DNA of 36,810 nt from Chloroflexota bacterium (GTDB lineage: Bacteria > Chloroflexota > Anaerolineae > Promineifilales > Promineifilaceae), in contig JAAYYY010000562.1 of the NCBI GenBank assembly GCA_012515125.1, positions 1 to 36,810 of the forward strand. The letters run 5' to 3'. The notes beneath the pieces were generated by a model, which had not been told where the DNA came from, made no database searches, and was given only the letters and a program-made list of their open reading frames with translations. Positions 7,687 to 16,820 of this stretch are shown one piece after another. Each line of letters opens with the position of its first letter. Position 1 is the first letter of the stretch. Made by a program: the position numbers and the translations under genes.

Positions 7687-9464
7687 CAGGCCAGCGCCTC
7701 CTCCAGGCCGACGCGCAGCAGGTGCGCGAAGCGGCTCTCCGGGTCGGCCGCCAGCGCTGCCCGCTCCCCGTGCTCGATCACCCGCCCATCTTCGAGGATC
7801 ATGATCTCGTCGGCGCGCTGGATGGTCGCCAGCCGGTGGGCAATGATGATCGTCGTGCGCCCCTCCAGCAGCCGGTCCAGCGCCCGCTCCAGCAGCCGCT
7901 CGGTGGCAGGATCAAGCCGCGAGGAGGCTTCGTCGAGGATGACCAGACCGGCGTCGGCGAGAAAGACGCGCGCCAGAGCCAGCAATTGTGCTTCCCCGGC
8001 CGAAAGGCTCTCGCCCGCCTCCAGCGGCGTGTCCAGACCGGCCGGCAAGCTATCCAGCCAGGGGCGCAGCCCGAGCGCTTCCAGCGCCGCGACCAGCCGG
8101 GCGTCGTCCACGCTGTCGTCAAACAGGGTCAGGTTATCACGCAGCGTGGCGTGAAAGAGCTGCACCTCCTGCGTGACCATGCCCACCTGCGCGCGCAACG
8201 CCGCCGGCGCCACCTCGCGCACATCAATCATGCCCCGGTCTCCATCGCCCGATCCGTCCCTCCCAACGCAGATCTTGCCCGCTATCGGGTCGTAGAAGCG
8301 CACCAGCAGCCGGATCAGCGTCGTCTTGCCGCTGCCCGTGCGCCCCAGCAGGCCGAGGACCCGGCCGGGCGCCAGGGAAAAATCGACGTCGCGCAGGACG
8401 AGCGCTTCCGGCGGATCGTCGTCGTAATGGAAGCTGACACCGTCAAAGCGGACGGCGAGCGGACCATCGGGCAGCGCGGCACTGCCGCTCTCGTCGAGGG
8501 CAGGCTGCTCGCCGAAGAGGGAGAGCACGCGGTTGAGGCTGGCCGAAGCCCGCTGCAGATCCTGCACCTGGCGCTGCACCGTCCACAGCGGGCCGATGAT
8601 CAGGTTGATGTAGTAGAAGACCAGATAGAGGGCGCCGATGGTCAGTACGTCGCCGCGGAAGAGCCGGTCGCCCCAGAAATAGGCCACGAAATAGGCGAAG
8701 CCGGGCAGCGCCACCGGCAGGGCCATTACCCCCATATTGGCCCGTCCGGCGCTCACGTTGGCCCGCCAGCGGCTGCGGCTCAGGGTCGCCAGCCGCTCCA
8801 GCACATACGGCGCGCCCCGGCTCGTTTGCAGCGCTTCCGTGCCGTCCAGCCACTCTTCGACGTAGCCGAAGAGATTGGCTTCCACTTCGCGCACCTTCTG
8901 CCAGCGGGGCACGACCAGCCGGTTGAAATAGCGCAACACCAGCAGTCCGGCGAGCAGGACGACGAGCATCGAAAGGCCGATGCGCCAGTCCAATAGCCAG
9001 AGAAGCACGACGACGCCGCTGACGAGGATCAGGTTGCTCGTCAGCTCCACAAAAAGCTGCGAAAAGAAGTTCGCCAGCAGGTTCACGTCGCCGTCCATCC
9101 GCTCAATCAGCTCGCCTGGGCGGCGCCGCTTGTGGAAAGACATATCCAGCCGCAGGCAGTGCAGGGCCAGGTCGGCGCGCAGGGCGTTGGTGGCCCGCCA
9201 GGCAACGTTCTCGCCCACGTAGGCGCCGGCGACGCGCAAGCCCTGGCCCACCAGGGCGATGAACATGAACAGGCCGCCGGTCCACAGCAGCTCCTCCAGG
9301 CTGCGACCCTGCTCCGCCGCGTCGAGAAAGCGGCGGATAAGCTGCGGGTTCAGCAGTTGCAGGAAGATGCCGCCGAGCACCAGGATGGCGAGAAGAACGA
9401 CCGCACCCCGCTGGGGTCGCAGATAATGGCGCAGCAGGCCCGAGTAAGTACGCGGAACAGACAC
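7686..9464 (-). CDS. ABC transporter, fused permease/ATPase (partner half)
   Basis: TM region then Walker A 'GLLGRTGSGKTTLI', signature 'LSAGEAQLLALARV', Walker B 'LVILDEASSRLD', H-loop 'IIAHR'; GTG start at 9464; overlaps downstream partner by 1 bp. Confidence 0.92.
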   Translation of the reverse strand: MSVPRTYSGLLRHYLRPQRGAVVLLAILVLGGIFLQLLNPQLIRRFLDAAEQGRSLEELLWTGGLFMFIALVGQGLRVAGAYVGENVAWRATNALRADLALHCLRLDMSFHKRRRPGELIERMDGDVNLLANFFSQLFVELTSNLILVSGVVVLLWLLDWRIGLSMLVVLLAGLLVLRYFNRLVVPRWQKVREVEANLFGYVEEWLDGTEALQTSRGAPYVLERLATLSRSRWRANVSAGRANMGVMALPVALPGFAYFVAYFWGDRLFRGDVLTIGALYLVFYYINLIIGPLWTVQRQVQDLQRASASLNRVLSLFGEQPALDESGSAALPDGPLAVRFDGVSFHYDDDPPEALVLRDVDFSLAPGRVLGLLGRTGSGKTTLIRLLVRFYDPIAGKICVGRDGSGDGDRGMIDVREVAPAALRAQVGMVTQEVQLFHATLRDNLTLFDDSVDDARLVAALEALGLRPWLDSLPAGLDTPLEAGESLSAGEAQLLALARVFLADAGLVILDEASSRLDPATERLLERALDRLLEGRTTIIIAHRLATIQRADEIMILEDGRVIEHGERAALAADPESRFAHLLRVGLEEALA

Positions 9465-9473
9465 AGATCAAAC

Positions 9474-9503
9474 AGTATAAGCCAGTTTCCCCTATCTATA
9501 CAA
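9474..9503 (-). promoter_or_regulatory. Candidate sigma70-type promoter for the ABC exporter pair
   Basis: On the minus strand: TTGTAT (9503-9498), 18-nt spacer, TATACT (9479-9474). Confidence 0.4.
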
Positions 9504-9525
9504 CCTTCGCCAAATCGGCTATGAT
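9497..9525 (+). promoter_or_regulatory. Candidate divergent promoter toward the 1475-aa ORF
   Basis: TATACA (9497-9502), 17-nt spacer, TATGAT (9520-9525). -35 is weak (4/6 of TTGACA). Confidence 0.25.
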
Positions 9526-9728
9526 TGCCTGTGAGGGCCGCCGCTCCGACTATGTGGACCGGCGCGGAACCGTGGAGTTCGATTATCCAGTTCGTCGGAA
9601 GCCAGGTTATCCACAGGCAGATCCCATTTCATCCGTACGCATGACTGGAAAAGATCCAGGTGGCGCCATTTCGCCGGCCGACGGGGGCCGGCCCGCTCTC
9701 TTGATATTGGGCACAGGAGGTCTCTATC

Positions 9729-12700
9729 ATGAGCACGAAGTTTGGTCTTCACGTCGCTTCGGGCAGCCACAACGGCTATGGTGACGTCGTCGCCGCGGCG
9801 CCCGCCGTCGTGCTCGCCGTTGGCGAAGGGGGCGCGCTGGTCGAAGCGCGGGAAAAAAGCGTGGCGGCGCCGGGCGCAGCGCCGCGGACCATCACCATCT
9901 TCCGCGACCAGACCGTCTTCCACGACGCCCCGCCCGGCATCGACCAGATGAGCGAGGCGCAGGCCAGGGCGGCTGCCGACCAGTACTGGCCCCAGCTCAA
10001 AGAGAAATACCGGCTCAACCCGGCCGATTACTACCAGGTAACCAACGAGTACGGGGGCGATAACCCCACTTCTCTGGCCAACCTCGTCGCCTTCGAGACA
10101 CGCCTGATGGAGCTGGCCGAGCGCGATGGCTTCAAGCTGGCGGTCGGCAGCCCTGCCGGAGGCAGCCCCGGTAGCTGGGAGCTGTGGGTCCGCTTCTACG
10201 TACCCCTCATCCGCCGCGCGGGCGAGGGAGGCCACATCTACAGCCGCCATGCCTACGGCGGCGTCGTCCATCCAGACGGCATTGCCACGCTGACCGCGCC
10301 CGACGGTCAGGCTGCCGACGATAACGCCGGCCGGCCCTTCCGCGAGGCCGCCTACCTGCGCGCGCAGGGAATTCGCACGCCGATCGTCATCACCGAAGCG
10401 GGGCAGAACGGCGGCTTCCGTTTTCCCGGCGTCGATACGTTCATGGAAGACATGGCCCGCTATGACCGGCTCTGCCGGCAGCACGAGAACATCTGGGGCT
10501 TCTGCGCCTGGACCTACGGCAAGTACCTCGACTTCCCGGCCAACATCGAACCCGCTTCCAGCCGCATGGCCGACTACCTACGGCAGCAGGGGGGCGCCAC
10601 GCGGCCGGTCTATCCCACCGTCGCGGGAGGCGTGACGCCGCCCGCGCCCGAGCCGGCTGTCACCACCGAAAGCCCGTCTGCGCCAACGTCAACCGGCTTT
10701 CGCTTTACCCACTGGCCGACCGAATACCGCCGGATCAACCAGGCCTACAACAACGATCCCGCCTACTACGGCCAGTGGGGGCTGACCGGGCACGAAGGGC
10801 TGGACATCCAGGCGCCGCTCAACAGTCGCATTTTTGCCTGCGCGCCCGGCCGGGTCGAGCTGGTACGTCGCGAGGCGGAGGGCCATCCCTATGGCAACGC
10901 CGTCTACATGCGTCACGACGACGGCTACCGCACTACCTATGCTCATCTGCAGCAGGTCAACGTGGCTGCGGGCGACCAGGTCGCCGGCGGCCAGCTGCTG
11001 GGGCTGGCGGGCAGTACCGGCAACTCGCGGGGCGCCCACCTGCACCTGACCCTGTATAAAGACGGCGCGACAGCCCGCGGCGAGACACGGCAGCCTCGCG
11101 ACATCATCGACCCGACGCCGTTTGTCAACGCCCTGCGCGCTGCCGAATGGGCGCCGCCGCAGCCGCCGCTGCTCAATGGCTGGGGTTTCGCCACAAGCAT
11201 CGAGCGAGCCGGAGAGCTGGGCCGGGTTAAAGAGGGCATCAACATCAATCTGCGCGCCCAGCCCAGCCAGCAGGCCGGCAAGCTTGGCGCGGTGCCCGCC
11301 GGCACCGTCGTGCGCGTCACCGGCAATGCCCAGAACGACTATCTGCCGATCCAGGTGGCCGAAGCCGCCGTTACCGAGCGCGCGGGGGCGGCTCCCGGCA
11401 CTCACGCCTACGAGTTCATCAGCTTTGAGAACAGCGCCGGCGACTACACCAACGTGCAGCCCGGCCGGCAGTTCACCGCTTCCTGGGTCGTGCGCAACAG
11501 CGGCGGGTTGCCCTGGTCGGGCGATTTCCAGCTCGCCTATAGCGACGAGCCGGTCGCGCAGACGGCTAACCAGGCGCGCTCGCGGCTGGGCGCGCCCGCT
11601 TCCAGCACCTTCCGGCAGCTCAGCGGGCGCGAGCAGATTGCCCCGGGCGAATCGCTCACCTTCCAGCTCAAGCTGACCGCGCCCCTGCAGCCGGGCTGGT
11701 ACGCTTCCCACTGGCAGCTGCGCACGGCCGGCGGCGAGGTGATCGGCCGGCCCCTCTGGCTGCACATCAACGTGGCGGGCGCGGTCGATCCCATTGTGAT
11801 CGGGCCGGCAGCGCCTTTCCAGGCGGGGATGAACATCAACCCCGACGTGCATCCGCCAGACGTAGACCGGCTGCGCGGCCTGAGCTGGGTGCGCTTCCCC
11901 TACAAGGCCTCGGCTAAACACCGCAACGTGGACCAGGCGTTCAACGACGAATACCGCGCCCTCATCCAGGCCTATGCGAATGCCGGCATCAAGAGCCTGC
12001 TCATCCTCAACCAGGAGACGGAGTGGGGCAACGCGCCCTGGCACAACGGCGATTGGCCCGGTTACGCCGGCTCGCTGGCCCGCGCGGCGCGGCGCATTGC
12101 CGAGCTGGCGGCTCCGTTTGGCGATAAGGTCGCCTACCAGATCTGGAATGAAGGAGACAGCGATCCGACCAACCCCTCGGCCATCGGCGTCAGCCCGGAG
12201 AACTTCGCGCCGGTACTGCAGCAGACCGCCGCCGCCATCCGCGCCGTGGACCCCGACGCGACGATTGTCTTCGGCGGGCTGAACACAGGGCCGGAAAACG
12301 CCGTGGCCTATGCGCGCCGCGTGCGCGACCTGCTCGGGGGTCGCCTGCCCGTCGATGCGCTGGCCTACCACCCCTACGGTCGCTACGTCGAGTTCGACCC
12401 GTTCTATGGCAAGCAGTTCGGCCGGCTGGACGACGCGCTGCGCGTTTTCAAACAGGCGTTCCCCGACCTGCCCCTGTGGATAACCGAGCTGGGCATCGCC
12501 AACGATACGCCCATCGGCCCCGAGCATTACGAGAAAATCGCCCGCTACATGCGCGAGGTCGTCAGCGCCATCGCCGACCGCCACGCGAAAAACGTCCCGG
12601 TCCTCATCTGGTTCGCCTGGTCCGACCACATGCGCAACGCCGGCATCTCCACCACGAGCGGCGAGCTGAAGCCGCACATCAAAGAGGCTTTTCAGGCGCT

Positions 12701-14156
12701 GGTCAACGCGGGCAAGGCCGCTCCCGCCTTCGCCGACATGCGCTTTGCCGCCGGCCGGCCCCAGCCCATGGCGGAGTTCGTCAGCTTCAGCACCACGCTT
12801 ACCGACCATAACGCCGTGCCCGCCGGCAGTACCTTCGCCAATACCTGGCGCTTCCGCAACACCGGCGGAACGACGTGGGACGAAGGCTACAAGCTCGTCT
12901 ACGCACCGCAGGGCGCGACGAGCCACCCGATGATGAACGAGAAGAGCTTTTCCCTGGCCAAAGTCGCCAGCCCGCTGCCCGCCGCGCCGGGCGACGAGGT
13001 AGCGATCAACCTGTCGCTCACTGCGCCCGAACAGCACGGGCGCGTCTACCGCAGCCCCTGGCAGATTCGCGACGCAGCAGGCAAGGCCTTCGCCCACCTC
13101 TATGCCGAGATTACGGTCATCCCGGCTTCTACCGAAGGGAGCGGCGCACGGCAGGCCGACATGCGCTTTATCGCCGACCATACCATCCCCGACGATACGC
13201 CTCTGCCGGAGGGGCAGACCTTCCTCAAGCAGTGGCGCGTGCAGAACACCGGCGCGCGGCATTGGGGCAGCGGCTTCCGTCTCGTCTTCGTCGAGGGCGA
13301 CCTGCAGATGGCGGCGGGCATTGCCTCGCACATGGTTCCCGAATCGAAACCGGGCGACGAGGTCATTCTCTCCGTGCCCATGGTCGCGCCGGTCGCCCAG
13401 GAGAAGCGCGCGACGACCTACAGCAGCCTCTGGCGGCTCCAGGATGACCGGGGCAACTTCTTCGGCGCGCCTATCTGGGCGCGCATCATCTCCCAGCCCG
13501 GGGAGATGGTCACGCCGCTCGGCCGCTTCGCCGATATGTCCGGCTGGTATTCACAGCACGATCCCCGTTGGGCCAACGAGCGACTGGGCCACGGCCAGCA
13601 GACCATCGGCGCGTGGGGCTGCCTGCTGACCTGTTACGCGATGATGCTCACCGCCTACGGCCTGCGCGTGACGCCTGCCGACGTGAACCGGCGCTTCCAG
13701 CAGCTCGGCGACCAGGGGTTCCGCGGCTCCGATGTGCAGTTCATCGCCCCCACCCATCTGCTCGCCGGGCTGACCCTGGGCCGCAACCTGCGCTCCTGGC
13801 CGACCCCGGAGCTACCGTTTACGGAGTGGACGGGCGAGGATCCGATTGCGCGCATCGACAGGGCCATCGCCGACGGCTTCACGGTGCTCGCCCAGGTAGA
13901 CCGCAGGCCCAACGATGCCTTCTACCACTCCAACACGGAGCAGCACTGGGTCATCCTCGTCACGCGGACGCCCGACGGCTCCGATTATCTGATGCTCGAC
14001 TCGATCACGCCGCCCGGCCAGCTACAGAACCAGCCGCTCTCGCTGATGCGCAAATATGGCAGCCCCGCGCCCAGCCGCTCCCACGAGGACAACCTGCGCC
14101 ACGCCATCAAATCGGCCCTGATCTACCTCTTCTCCGGGCAGCCCGGCAGCGGCTAG
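9729..14156 (+). CDS. Giant modular cell-wall/polysaccharide-active protein: glycosidase-like, M23 peptidase, SH3-like, NBR1-like Ig, glycosidase-like, two more NBR1-like Ig, C39-like peptidase
   Basis: M23: 'GHEGLDIQAP...YAHLQ...HLHLTL'. Glycosidase-like 1: 'YYQVTNEYGGDN', 'PIVITEAGQNG'. Glycosidase-like 2: 'VAYQIWNEGDSDP', 'LPLWITELGIAND'. NBR1-like: 'FTASWVVRNSGGLPWSGDFQLAY', 'FANTWRFRNTGGTTWDEGYKLVY', 'FLKQWRVQNTGARHWGSGFRLVF'. C39-like: 'YSQHDPRWANERLG...GAWGCLLTCYAMML', 'QHWVILV', 'MLDS'. RBS 'caggagg'. Confidence 0.88.
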   Translation: MSTKFGLHVASGSHNGYGDVVAAAPAVVLAVGEGGALVEAREKSVAAPGAAPRTITIFRDQTVFHDAPPGIDQMSEAQARAAADQYWPQLKEKYRLNPADYYQVTNEYGGDNPTSLANLVAFETRLMELAERDGFKLAVGSPAGGSPGSWELWVRFYVPLIRRAGEGGHIYSRHAYGGVVHPDGIATLTAPDGQAADDNAGRPFREAAYLRAQGIRTPIVITEAGQNGGFRFPGVDTFMEDMARYDRLCRQHENIWGFCAWTYGKYLDFPANIEPASSRMADYLRQQGGATRPVYPTVAGGVTPPAPEPAVTTESPSAPTSTGFRFTHWPTEYRRINQAYNNDPAYYGQWGLTGHEGLDIQAPLNSRIFACAPGRVELVRREAEGHPYGNAVYMRHDDGYRTTYAHLQQVNVAAGDQVAGGQLLGLAGSTGNSRGAHLHLTLYKDGATARGETRQPRDIIDPTPFVNALRAAEWAPPQPPLLNGWGFATSIERAGELGRVKEGININLRAQPSQQAGKLGAVPAGTVVRVTGNAQNDYLPIQVAEAAVTERAGAAPGTHAYEFISFENSAGDYTNVQPGRQFTASWVVRNSGGLPWSGDFQLAYSDEPVAQTANQARSRLGAPASSTFRQLSGREQIAPGESLTFQLKLTAPLQPGWYASHWQLRTAGGEVIGRPLWLHINVAGAVDPIVIGPAAPFQAGMNINPDVHPPDVDRLRGLSWVRFPYKASAKHRNVDQAFNDEYRALIQAYANAGIKSLLILNQETEWGNAPWHNGDWPGYAGSLARAARRIAELAAPFGDKVAYQIWNEGDSDPTNPSAIGVSPENFAPVLQQTAAAIRAVDPDATIVFGGLNTGPENAVAYARRVRDLLGGRLPVDALAYHPYGRYVEFDPFYGKQFGRLDDALRVFKQAFPDLPLWITELGIANDTPIGPEHYEKIARYMREVVSAIADRHAKNVPVLIWFAWSDHMRNAGISTTSGELKPHIKEAFQALVNAGKAAPAFADMRFAAGRPQPMAEFVSFSTTLTDHNAVPAGSTFANTWRFRNTGGTTWDEGYKLVYAPQGATSHPMMNEKSFSLAKVASPLPAAPGDEVAINLSLTAPEQHGRVYRSPWQIRDAAGKAFAHLYAEITVIPASTEGSGARQADMRFIADHTIPDDTPLPEGQTFLKQWRVQNTGARHWGSGFRLVFVEGDLQMAAGIASHMVPESKPGDEVILSVPMVAPVAQEKRATTYSSLWRLQDDRGNFFGAPIWARIISQPGEMVTPLGRFADMSGWYSQHDPRWANERLGHGQQTIGAWGCLLTCYAMMLTAYGLRVTPADVNRRFQQLGDQGFRGSDVQFIAPTHLLAGLTLGRNLRSWPTPELPFTEWTGEDPIARIDRAIADGFTVLAQVDRRPNDAFYHSNTEQHWVILVTRTPDGSDYLMLDSITPPGQLQNQPLSLMRKYGSPAPSRSHEDNLRHAIKSALIYLFSGQPGSG

Positions 14157-14163
14157 CCAAGAA

Positions 14164-14190
14164 GGAGCGCCGGCATCCTGCCGGCGCTCC
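14164..14190. terminator. Perfect 12-bp-stem hairpin between convergent genes
   Basis: ggagcgccggca-tcc-tgccggcgctcc; followed by 'ttctt' on the minus strand but no strong T-tract on the plus strand. Confidence 0.6.
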
Positions 14191-14196
14191 CCCACC

Positions 14197-15660
14197 TTAC
14201 AACCGGCTCACGTCGTGCGGGGCGCTTTCCTTCATCCCGGCCGGGCTGATCTCGATGAACTCCGCCTTCTCCTGCAGCTCGGCAATTGTCGTCGCGCCGC
14301 CATAGCTCAGACCCGAGCGCAGCCCGCCGACGAGCTGGTAGAGGATTTCCTGAACGTGCCCGCGATAAGGCACGACCGCTTCCACCCCTTCGGGCACGAC
14401 CTTGTCCCAGTCCTGCTGGTCTTCGGCGCTTTCGTCCTCGGCCGCCTCGGCCACCTGCCGGCTGATTGCCGCCCCCAGCGAGGCCATGCCGCGCACGACC
14501 TTGACCTTCTGCCCGTTGCGGATGACGGGTGCGCCGGGCGCTTCCTCACAGCCGGCGAAGAGGCTGCCGATCATCACCGTATTCGCGCCGGCTGCCAGCG
14601 CCTTGACCATATCGCCCGACGTACGGATGCCGCCGTCGGCGATGATCGGGACGTGACGGCCGCTATCGGCGACGCCCGCGGCGCTGTCCATGATCGCCGT
14701 GAGCTGCGGCACGCCAAAGCCGGTGACCACGCGCGTGGTACAGATCGAGCCGGGCCCAATGCCCACCTTGATGGCGTCGGCGCCGGCCTCCGCCAGCTCG
14801 CGCGCCCCTTCCCGCGTCGCCACGTTGCCGGCAATGATCTGCGCCTGCGGGTATTCGCGCCGCAGCGCCCGGATCATCTCGATGCAGTGGTCGGCGTGGC
14901 CGTGGGCAATATCCAGCACCAGCACGTCGGCGCCCGCCTCCAGCAGCGCCCCGGCGCGCTCCCGATCTTCCGGCCGCACGCCGATAGCCGCGCCGACGCG
15001 CAGCCGGCTGCGCTCGTCTTTCACAGCCAGGGGGAATCGGGCCGGCTTGATCACGTCCTGCGCCGTGATCAGCCCCACCAGATTGCCTTCCTCGTCGAGC
15101 ACGGGCAGCTTTTCCACCCGGTGCTCGTACAGGACGGCCCGGGCCTCGTCCAGCGTCACGTCGGGCCCGACGCTGATGATCTGGTCGGGCAGGGTCATCA
15201 CGTCACGCACCTTCAGCTCCGGCGACGGCGCCAGCAGGATGTCCCGTTGGGTGACCAGGCCGATCAGCTTCGTCTGCCCGTTGGTCACCACCAGACCGCC
15301 CACCTCGTAGCGGGCCATCAGCTCGGCCGCCTCGGCCAGCGTCGCACCCTGGTTAACGGCATAGGGATGCTCGACGACGAAGCCCTCGGCGCGCTTCACC
15401 CGCCTGACCTGCCGCACCTGCGCCGCGACCGGCATGAAGCGGTGCAGCACGCCCAGGCCGCCGGCGCGGGCCATCGCAATCGCCATCGTAGCCTCCGTGA
15501 CGGTGTCCATGTTGGCGCTGAGAATCGGAATCTGCAGGCAGATCGCAGGGGTCAGCCAGGTCGAAGTATCCACGTCCTGTCGCGAGCTGACCGGCGACCG
15601 TTTTGGAACCAGCAAGACGTCGTCAAACGTCAGGCCGCGTGTCTTCCGTATCTTACTCAT
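14197..15660 (-). CDS. guaB: Inosine-5'-monophosphate dehydrogenase
   Basis: '[13 protein letters not shown]', CBS pair, catalytic loop '[20 protein letters not shown]', '[30 protein letters not shown]'. Confidence 0.97.
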   Translation of the reverse strand: MSKIRKTRGLTFDDVLLVPKRSPVSSRQDVDTSTWLTPAICLQIPILSANMDTVTEATMAIAMARAGGLGVLHRFMPVAAQVRQVRRVKRAEGFVVEHPYAVNQGATLAEAAELMARYEVGGLVVTNGQTKLIGLVTQRDILLAPSPELKVRDVMTLPDQIISVGPDVTLDEARAVLYEHRVEKLPVLDEEGNLVGLITAQDVIKPARFPLAVKDERSRLRVGAAIGVRPEDRERAGALLEAGADVLVLDIAHGHADHCIEMIRALRREYPQAQIIAGNVATREGARELAEAGADAIKVGIGPGSICTTRVVTGFGVPQLTAIMDSAAGVADSGRHVPIIADGGIRTSGDMVKALAAGANTVMIGSLFAGCEEAPGAPVIRNGQKVKVVRGMASLGAAISRQVAEAAEDESAEDQQDWDKVVPEGVEAVVPYRGHVQEILYQLVGGLRSGLSYGGATTIAELQEKAEFIEISPAGMKESAPHDVSRL

Positions 15661-16511
15661 GATCTTTCCTTATTTAGTTCAGGCTTATCTCGATTAGCCT
15701 GACAGAGATAGGCCGCCGGCACCAGCGGCGCCAGCTGTTCGTAGACCCATCCTTCTACCTCGCGCAGGCCGCCGGCCAGCCTGATCGCTTCGTCCAGCGT
15801 GAAGGCCTCGCCGACGCGCAGCTCGTAGCGCTGGCCCAGGTTCAGCCCGCCGGTCGTCTCCACACTATACGCCCGCGCGCCGGCCAGACCCAGGCCGACA
15901 AAGAGCAGGCAGAAGTCGGCTACGCGCTTGCGCCGCGCCTGGGCCAGCAGCAGACTGACCGGTCGCATCCCCTCCGGCGGCGCGAGGCAGGGTCGCCGGC
16001 CCACCTGGGGCGCGACGAGGACGAGACTGCCCCCGGCCAGGCGCTCGATGGCCGCCCGGCTATAGGTCATGACGTTTTGCCCGCTGGAGGGGTCGAGCCC
16101 GTATCTGGCGACGGCTTCTGGCGAGGTCATCGGCGCAATATCCACGGCGAAGAGAGTGGCTAACAGATCGATGGAGCGGCGCTGCACGAGGTGGCTGGCC
16201 GCAGGCGCCAGCATGGGCAGCCGCCGTAGGGCCGGATGCGCAAAGAGCAGGCGAAAGGTGTCGAAGCCGTCCCGCAGGGAGAAATGGTTGATCAGGACGA
16301 GCACGCCCATCCCTGAGCCGGCCAGAAAGCCGGCCCGCTGCAGCCCGCCCCGGTTCGCCTCAATCCGTCCGGGCAGCAGAGGCGCAACCAGCGGCGCGCT
16401 CAGGCGCCGCATGGCAACCTTTGCTTTGCTTAGCTGCGCAGCAGACACCGCCACTACCTCGTCGGGCCGAACTGGCCCTCGATCCGCACCCTCCCCACCA
16501 GTCGCCAGCAT
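15657..16511 (-). CDS. Putative PlsC-like acyltransferase
   Basis: '[20 protein letters not shown]' carries an NH-x4-D motif; 4-bp overlap with guaB. The supplied ORF starts at 16592, but that extension reads through a dyad-symmetric element; internal ATGs at 16511 or 16412 are alternatives. Confidence 0.6.
   Translation of the reverse strand: MLATGGEGADRGPVRPDEVVAVSAAQLSKAKVAMRRLSAPLVAPLLPGRIEANRGGLQRAGFLAGSGMGVLVLINHFSLRDGFDTFRLLFAHPALRRLPMLAPAASHLVQRRSIDLLATLFAVDIAPMTSPEAVARYGLDPSSGQNVMTYSRAAIERLAGGSLVLVAPQVGRRPCLAPPEGMRPVSLLLAQARRKRVADFCLLFVGLGLAGARAYSVETTGGLNLGQRYELRVGEAFTLDEAIRLAGGLREVEGWVYEQLAPLVPAAYLCQANRDKPELNKERS
15679..15702 (-). repeat. Inverted repeat upstream of the guaB start
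   Basis: tcaggct-tatctcgatt-agcctga (7-bp arms, 10-nt loop), immediately before the guaB ribosome-binding site 'aaggaaag' (minus strand). Confidence 0.4.
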
Positions 16512-16567
16512 AGCCGAGGCGCGAAAAGACGCAAGCGATTGCCAGCCGCAAGACAGATTCAGCGATT

Positions 16568-16583
16568 CAGTACTTTCGTACTG
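16568..16583. promoter_or_regulatory. Dyad-symmetric element 1 (CAGTAC-N4-GTACTG)
   Basis: Perfect 6-bp arms around tttc. Confidence 0.5.
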
Positions 16584-16600
16584 TATTTTCAACCGGGGCT

Positions 16601-16616
16601 AAGTACTCTGGTACTT
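16601..16616. promoter_or_regulatory. Dyad-symmetric element 2 (AAGTAC-N4-GTACTT)
   Basis: Perfect 6-bp arms around tctg; shares AGTAC-N4-GTACT core with element 1, centre-to-centre distance 33 bp. Confidence 0.5.
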
Positions 16617-16802
16617 CTGTAAGCACTGCGAATTTGCTATCATGTTTTCGCGGTGGTAAGTTGCAGTGAGTGAAAGGAATTATCTGACATCCCAATATCG
16701 GTTTCCACTATTATCCTGCTGGTCTTGTTCGCACTGTGCTGAACGCTGCGCCAATGCCGCGATTTATAAGACCATAGAATGACGGCGCCCGGACGGCGAG
16801 AC

Positions 16803-16820
16803 TGTCGCCCGCGGGCGACA
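16803..16820. promoter_or_regulatory. 18-bp perfect palindrome TGTCGCCCGCGGGCGACA
   Basis: Self-complementary over all 18 bases; located in the noncoding region upstream of the EPS sugar transferase. Confidence 0.5.

Noticed and set aside
7674-8996. 440-aa plus-strand ORF
   Set aside because: Antisense of the ABC exporter coding region with full Walker/signature motifs on the minus strand.
10689-13331. 880-aa minus-strand ORF
   Set aside because: Antisense shadow of the 1475-aa hydrolase gene, whose plus frame has clear M23, C39 and NBR1-like motifs; the minus translation has low-complexity GC-driven composition and no recognisable domain.
14215-15702. 495-aa plus-strand ORF
   Set aside because: Antisense of guaB, which is unambiguous on the minus strand; translation is His/Arg/Gln-rich shadow sequence.
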